DNA of 64,000 nt. Source: Centipeda artemidis DSM 19719 (GTDB lineage Bacteria > Bacillota > Negativicutes > Selenomonadales > Selenomonadaceae). How positions within the stretch are numbered: position 1 is the first letter of the stretch; each line of letters begins with the position of its first letter. The translations under genes were made by a program, and so were the position numbers. The notes under the pieces were generated by a model. The model was not told the DNA's origin. It made no database searches and saw nothing but the letters and a program-made list of their open reading frames with translations. Shown here piece after piece: positions 60,235 through 64,000 of the stretch. The stretch covers positions 62,001 through 126,000 of the forward strand of contig NZ_AUFU01000006.1 of assembly GCF_000426665.1 (NCBI RefSeq), given 5' to 3'.

Positions 60235-60263
60235 TTGACAAAACATCTTAAAAGGTACAGAAT
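60235..60263 (+). promoter_or_regulatory. Promoter candidate of the chemoreceptor gene
   Basis: TTGACA (60235-60240), 17 bp, CAGAAT (60258-60263). The A/T-rich stretch upstream includes TGAAATTT-type short repeats. Confidence 0.5.
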
Positions 60264-60343
60264 AACCTAGTATCATGGATTGTATTTTAGGGATTACGGA
60301 AAGTGGATCGTACCTCTGGGAAAGGTATTAAGGGGGATTTTTT

Positions 60344-62038
60344 ATGGGAAAACGGCTTCCAATCGGTGCACAACTCAGCGGACTTTTGGGCAGCGTTATT
60401 GCGCTGATGGTTTTGCTTCTCGGCGTCGTTCTATACGAATTTGATACGACGAGCGGTGCTTATCAGCACTTGCTCTCCGTAACGGTAGACAACTCCATCA
60501 CCTTGCTGCGTGCGGAAGACGACTTCCATCAAGGGCTCAGCGAGCTCCGCTCTTACGTAGTGACAAAAGACAGTGCCGCTGCAAGCCGTACAGAAGACGC
60601 ATTAAAGAAAGCAGAGGATCAAATCACTCGTTTCTCTGAAAATGCCGTCAATCCGGACAGCAAGCAGCTCGGTCAGCAGCTGCGTACGGGCATACATGAA
60701 TACAACGAACACACCAAGCGCGTCATTGCTGCGTATCAGAGCGGTGATGCCAACGCCTACGAAGCTGCGCGGAGCGAACTCTATAAGCGGACAGAGGATG
60801 TAAACAGTCTCTTTGAAAAGACCGCCGACGTCCAAAAGCAGGTACGCACCGGTCAGATGGAGGATCTGAACGATAACGCGCACCATATCTTTATCATCGC
60901 CCTTGTCGCAAGCCTCGTCGGCATCATCGCCATCATTGCATGCGCGACATGGTACGCGCGCAAACTGGCGCGGCGTCTCATGAACCTGCGCAACGATGTC
61001 GGGAAACTCGGCAAGCTCGACCTCTCCTTCCCCGGCACGCGCGCCACATGGAACGATGAGATCGGCGATATGGCGAATGAGCTGATCGATATGAAGAACG
61101 CCCTGCATGACATCGTCCGCTCCATTCAAAGCGAGGCGGACGGTCTCTCGAAGGAGAGCGAAGCGCTCTCCGGCTCTGTCCAGTCGCAGATGCAGGTCTC
61201 CGAGAGCATCGCGCACACGATCACCGAGGTGGCAGCCGACGCGACGCACAACAACGACAGCATCGGCGAGATCTCGACCGCCATCGAGCAGGTCAGCGCA
61301 CGAACACAGGAGATGAGTGCGAGCGGCGCCTATGTCACGCAGACTGCGGACGACGCCGTCGCCGATGCCAAGGGCGGCATGAAGTACATTCACGAGCTCG
61401 TCCAGCAGAACGAGACGGTCGCCGACTCCATGACGGAAATCTCCCGTGTGTCCGAACAGCTCGTCACAGGATCGGATGCCATCAAGAATGTCGTCACAAC
61501 CATCCGCGAGATCGCCGGGCAGACCAACCTCCTCGCACTCAACGCCGCCATCGAAGCGGCACGCGCGGGCGAAGCAGGACGCGGCTTTGCCGTGGTCGCC
61601 GAGGAAGTGCGCAAGCTCGCCGAGCAGAGTTCCGCCGCGACAAACGAAATCGAGCAGACCATCGGGCGCATGATTGAGAGCATTCAGGTTGCCGCCGGCG
61701 CCATCTCGAACGCCGAGGAAAAAGTGGACGCGAGCAAAGAGGTCACTGTCGAAACGGAGAAGAGTTTCAACTCGATTCAAAAGCGTCTCGAGGATGTCCG
61801 CGCCAGCATCACGCAGATCAGCAAAGCCGTCGACGAAACGGCGGGCGATATGCAGGCTGTCGTCGGCAATGTCCAAAGCATCGGCACCGTCGCCGAAAAG
61901 ACAGGGGCGAACGCCGAAAACGTCGCCGCCGCCTCCGAAGAGCAGAGCGCAAGCCTGCACGACGTGAGCGACAGCGCCGAATCCCTCTCGCACACCGCCT
62001 CGAAACTCAACGACATCACATCAAAATTCAAACTCTAA
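60344..62038 (+). CDS. Methyl-accepting chemotaxis protein
   Basis: 564 residues. Membrane helix (about 9-29), a periplasmic four-helix-bundle sensor (about 30-183), second helix ([25 protein letters not shown]), HAMP ([22 protein letters not shown]) and a long signalling coiled coil with the conserved tip [41 protein letters not shown]. Signals to CheA/CheW. The C-terminus lacks a CheR-tethering pentapeptide. AAGGGGG lies upstream of the ATG. Ligand unknown. Confidence 0.95.
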   Translation: MGKRLPIGAQLSGLLGSVIALMVLLLGVVLYEFDTTSGAYQHLLSVTVDNSITLLRAEDDFHQGLSELRSYVVTKDSAAASRTEDALKKAEDQITRFSENAVNPDSKQLGQQLRTGIHEYNEHTKRVIAAYQSGDANAYEAARSELYKRTEDVNSLFEKTADVQKQVRTGQMEDLNDNAHHIFIIALVASLVGIIAIIACATWYARKLARRLMNLRNDVGKLGKLDLSFPGTRATWNDEIGDMANELIDMKNALHDIVRSIQSEADGLSKESEALSGSVQSQMQVSESIAHTITEVAADATHNNDSIGEISTAIEQVSARTQEMSASGAYVTQTADDAVADAKGGMKYIHELVQQNETVADSMTEISRVSEQLVTGSDAIKNVVTTIREIAGQTNLLALNAAIEAARAGEAGRGFAVVAEEVRKLAEQSSAATNEIEQTIGRMIESIQVAAGAISNAEEKVDASKEVTVETEKSFNSIQKRLEDVRASITQISKAVDETAGDMQAVVGNVQSIGTVAEKTGANAENVAAASEEQSASLHDVSDSAESLSHTASKLNDITSKFKL

Positions 62039-62043
62039 CAAGC

Positions 62044-62096
62044 AAAGGTACATCGTATGCCGGGCATCTCCCCGTGCACGATGTACCTTTTTTTGA
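62044..62096 (+). terminator. Terminator of the chemoreceptor gene
   Basis: AAAGGTACATCGT and ACGATGTACCTTT arms (perfect), then TTTTTT. Confidence 0.85.
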
Positions 62097-62195
62097 TATT
62101 TATGCCCCTTTATCTCCCTACCTACATGGGCAGTCCCAGCCATTGCCTTATGCGAAAAATAAAATAGGGATTTTTATTTTTCTATGATTTTACGC

Positions 62196-62253
62196 TTGAC
62201 ATTTCACGCAGCAGGTCTTATAATCAATACAAATGAACATCTATTCATATGTA
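62196..62253 (+). promoter_or_regulatory. Promoter with ArsR/SmtB-type operator before the metal-export genes
   Basis: TTGACA (62196-62201), 17 bp, TATAAT (62219-62224). A 12-2-12 imperfect palindrome, TACAAATGAACA-TC-TATTCATATGTA (62228-62253), covers the start point and matches the TGAACA-N-TATTCA core bound by CadC/SmtB/ArsR regulators, so metal-induced derepression is expected. Confidence 0.8.
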
Positions 62254-62278
62254 GCATATGAAGGAAGGGGAACTTACC

Positions 62279-62497
62279 ATGAAAAAGGCATTCAAACTGA
62301 GCGAACTCGACTGCGGGCACTGCGCACAGGAGATTGAGGACGCCGTAGCAAAGCTCGACGGCGTAACGAAAGTGCGCGTCAACTTCATGAGTCAGCGTAT
62401 GACGCTCGAGGCTGACGACGCGCGTTTTGACGAGATCCTCGGCGAAATCAGGAAGATCATCAAGACCATCGAACCGGACGCCGTATTCGAAGGCTAA
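62279..62497 (+). CDS. Heavy-metal-associated (HMA) domain protein
   Basis: 72 residues from MKKAFKLSELDCGHC; AAGGGG precedes the ATG at 62279, while an in-frame ATG 21 nt earlier has no site. Ferredoxin-like metal chaperone fold with the CxxC pair in DCGHC and the DGVTKVRVNFMSQRMTLEAD strand pattern. It probably hands metal to the P-type ATPase encoded 23 nt downstream, which itself lacks an N-terminal HMA domain. Confidence 0.9.
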   Translation: MKKAFKLSELDCGHCAQEIEDAVAKLDGVTKVRVNFMSQRMTLEADDARFDEILGEIRKIIKTIEPDAVFEG

Positions 62498-62520
62498 TCT
62501 TTTAGAAGGAGAAGCACGAT

Positions 62521-64000
62521 GTCGAAAAAACAGAAGCGGATGCTCTATCGCATCGGCGGTGCGGCGGCGCTCTTCATTCCCGGCATGATCCTCGAGCACT
62601 CCGGAATCGGCATGGCACTGCTCCTCGCCGCGTATGCGCTCATCGGCTGGGATATTCTCTGGCGTGCCGCCGTCAACATCCGGCATGGGCGCGTCTTTGA
62701 TGAAAACTTCCTCATGTCGATCGCGACCATCGGCGCTATTCTCCTTGGAGACTACTCCGAGGGCGTCGCAGTCATGCTGCTCTATCAGATCGGCGAGTGG
62801 TTCCAAGCCTACGCCGTACAGCGTTCGCGCCGCTCCATCTCTTCTCTCATGGATATTCGTCCCGACACCGCACGTGTCCTGCGCGGCGGCGAGGAAGAAG
62901 AGGTATTCCCGGACGAGGTCGAGGTCGGCGACACGATCCTCGTCCGCCCGGGCGAGCGCGTCCCGCTCGACGGCATCATCCGCAAGGGCGAAGGACTTCT
63001 CGACACCTCCGCACTCACCGGTGAATCCATGCCGCGTGAGGCGCATGAGGGCGACGAGATCATCAGCGGCTGCATCAATCAGACGGGCGTCCTCGAGATC
63101 GAGGTCACAACGCCGTACGAAGAATCCACCGTCGAGCGCATCCTGTCGCTCGTCGAGGAGGCAACGGACAAAAAGGCCACGACCGAGGCGTTCATCACAC
63201 GCTTTGCCCGTTGGTACACGCCCGCCGTCGTCATCGGCGCGCTGCTGCTCGCCATCGTCCCGCCGCTCGTGACAGGCGATCCGTTCGCGGGCTGGATCTA
63301 CCGCGCGCTGACCTTCCTCGTCATCTCGTGCCCGTGCGCACTCGTCATCTCCGTCCCGCTCTCCTTCTTTGCGGGCATCGGCGGCGCGAGCCGCGCCGGC
63401 ATCCTCATCAAGGGCGGCAACTACCTCGAAGCGCTCGCCAAGGCAGACACTGTCGTCTTTGATAAGACCGGCACGCTCACAAAGGGCAGCTTCAGCGTCA
63501 CGGACGTTCTGCCCGCGAACGGGTTCTCAAAGGACGAGGTACTCTTTTACGCAGCGAACGCGGAACGCTACTCCACACATCCCATCGGCGTCTCCATCGT
63601 GCGCGCCTTCACCTCGGGCGGGCACTCGACGGAGGGGACGGACGTGCACGCCCTCGAGGAAAAGGCGGGGCGCGGCATCTCCGCACACATCAACGGACGC
63701 ATCATCCTCCTCGGGACGGTGGACTTCCTCAAGGCAAAGAACACCAAGGATATGCCCGCCATCCCGCACGTCGGTGCGGTTTGCCTTGCCATCAACGGAC
63801 GCTATGCAGGCGTCGTCCACATCGCCGACGAGGTGAAGGATGATGCAAAGGTCGCGGTCAGCGCCCTCAAGGAGCGCGGCATCGGCGAGACCGTCATGCT
63901 GACGGGCGACTCGAAGTGGATCGGCACATCGGTCGGCAAATCGCTCGGCATCGACACCATCCACGCCGAACTCCTCCCGCAGGACAAGGTCGCACAGGTC
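62521..64000 (+). CDS. Heavy-metal translocating P1B-type ATPase (Zn/Cd/Pb type), 3' end beyond the window
   Basis: 493 residues are visible. After an N-terminus without HMA domain come membrane helices, the actuator TGES loop (LDTSALTGESMPREA), the ion-binding SCPCALVIS in helix 6, the phosphorylation site DKTGTLTKG, the HP dipeptide (YSTHPIG) and the hinge region LTGDSKWIG. CPC with this layout fits Zn2+/Cd2+/Pb2+ export. GGAG lies 7 nt before the ATG. Co-transcribed with the HMA protein under an ArsR/SmtB-type operator. Confidence 0.93.

Noticed and set aside
1-64000. CRISPR array, rRNA operon, integrase or complete insertion sequence
   Set aside because: No regularly spaced direct repeats, rRNA sequence, or transposase/integrase motifs were seen on either strand.

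Overview
The window looks like chromosomal DNA of a Negativicutes bacterium, most likely Selenomonas or a close relative (an inference from gene content). The signs are a diderm envelope in an otherwise Firmicutes gene set: three OmpM-type porins with an N-terminal SLH domain, a TonB-dependent receptor, a TAXI-type TRAP transporter, a Na+-pump decarboxylase beta/gamma pair, and the dgt-dnaG-rpoD-trmK-nif3 housekeeping block. The base composition is GC-rich, and most genes lie on the minus strand.

Layout. 1-8.3 kb is a minus-strand surface-polysaccharide cluster: two near-duplicate glycosyltransferase/hexapeptide/glycosyltransferase fusions, rfbF-rfbG-rfbH (CDP-3,6-dideoxyhexose pathway) and an HMGL-like aldolase cut by the left edge. 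mutY follows on the plus strand. 9.5-14 kb carries heme acquisition: a TonB-dependent receptor and a flavodoxin-hutW operon, each with a palindromic operator candidate. 14.4-19.6 kb has a Cys-rich exported peptide and three tandem ompM genes, each with its own promoter, terminator and a conserved structured 5' leader. 19.8-25.5 kb holds cbiL plus a BtuFCD-like ABC transporter, a Na+-pump decarboxylase pair and a frameshifted glutaredoxin-like gene. 25.9-39.3 kb is housekeeping (hemW, lepA, nif3, trmK, tRNA-Asn, an L-lactate-dehydrogenase-like gene, two tandem rpoD genes, dnaG, dgt, uspA, radC, maf). 39.4-49.9 kb is mixed: an NhaD/ArsB-type transporter, Fic, bacteriohemerythrin, an SGNH hydrolase, a short cinA, a Fur-box-preceded DUF3793-flavodoxin pair and an SDR. 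49.9-58 kb holds a frameshifted Ni-CO dehydrogenase gene with a His-rich N-terminus, an LppM-like lipoprotein, and the TAXI-TRAP genes. 58-64 kb has a gamma-carbonic anhydrase, an Ala-rich protein, a chemoreceptor, and an HMA protein plus P-type metal ATPase behind an ArsR/SmtB-type operator.

Features not explained by standard genes: (i) a shared leader hairpin with compensatory changes in front of all three ompM genes; (ii) two orphan, promoter-and-terminator-bounded structured RNA candidates (about 41.52-41.63 kb and 59.93-60.14 kb); (iii) a dispersed intergenic repeat family whose GTGACGCGGG end supplies the TGA stop codon of three unrelated genes; (iv) a CooS-like protein with a Ni-binding-type His tail and an Asp at one usual C-cluster cysteine; (v) tandem primary sigma factors. 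All functional calls come from reading translations and motifs; no database search was run.
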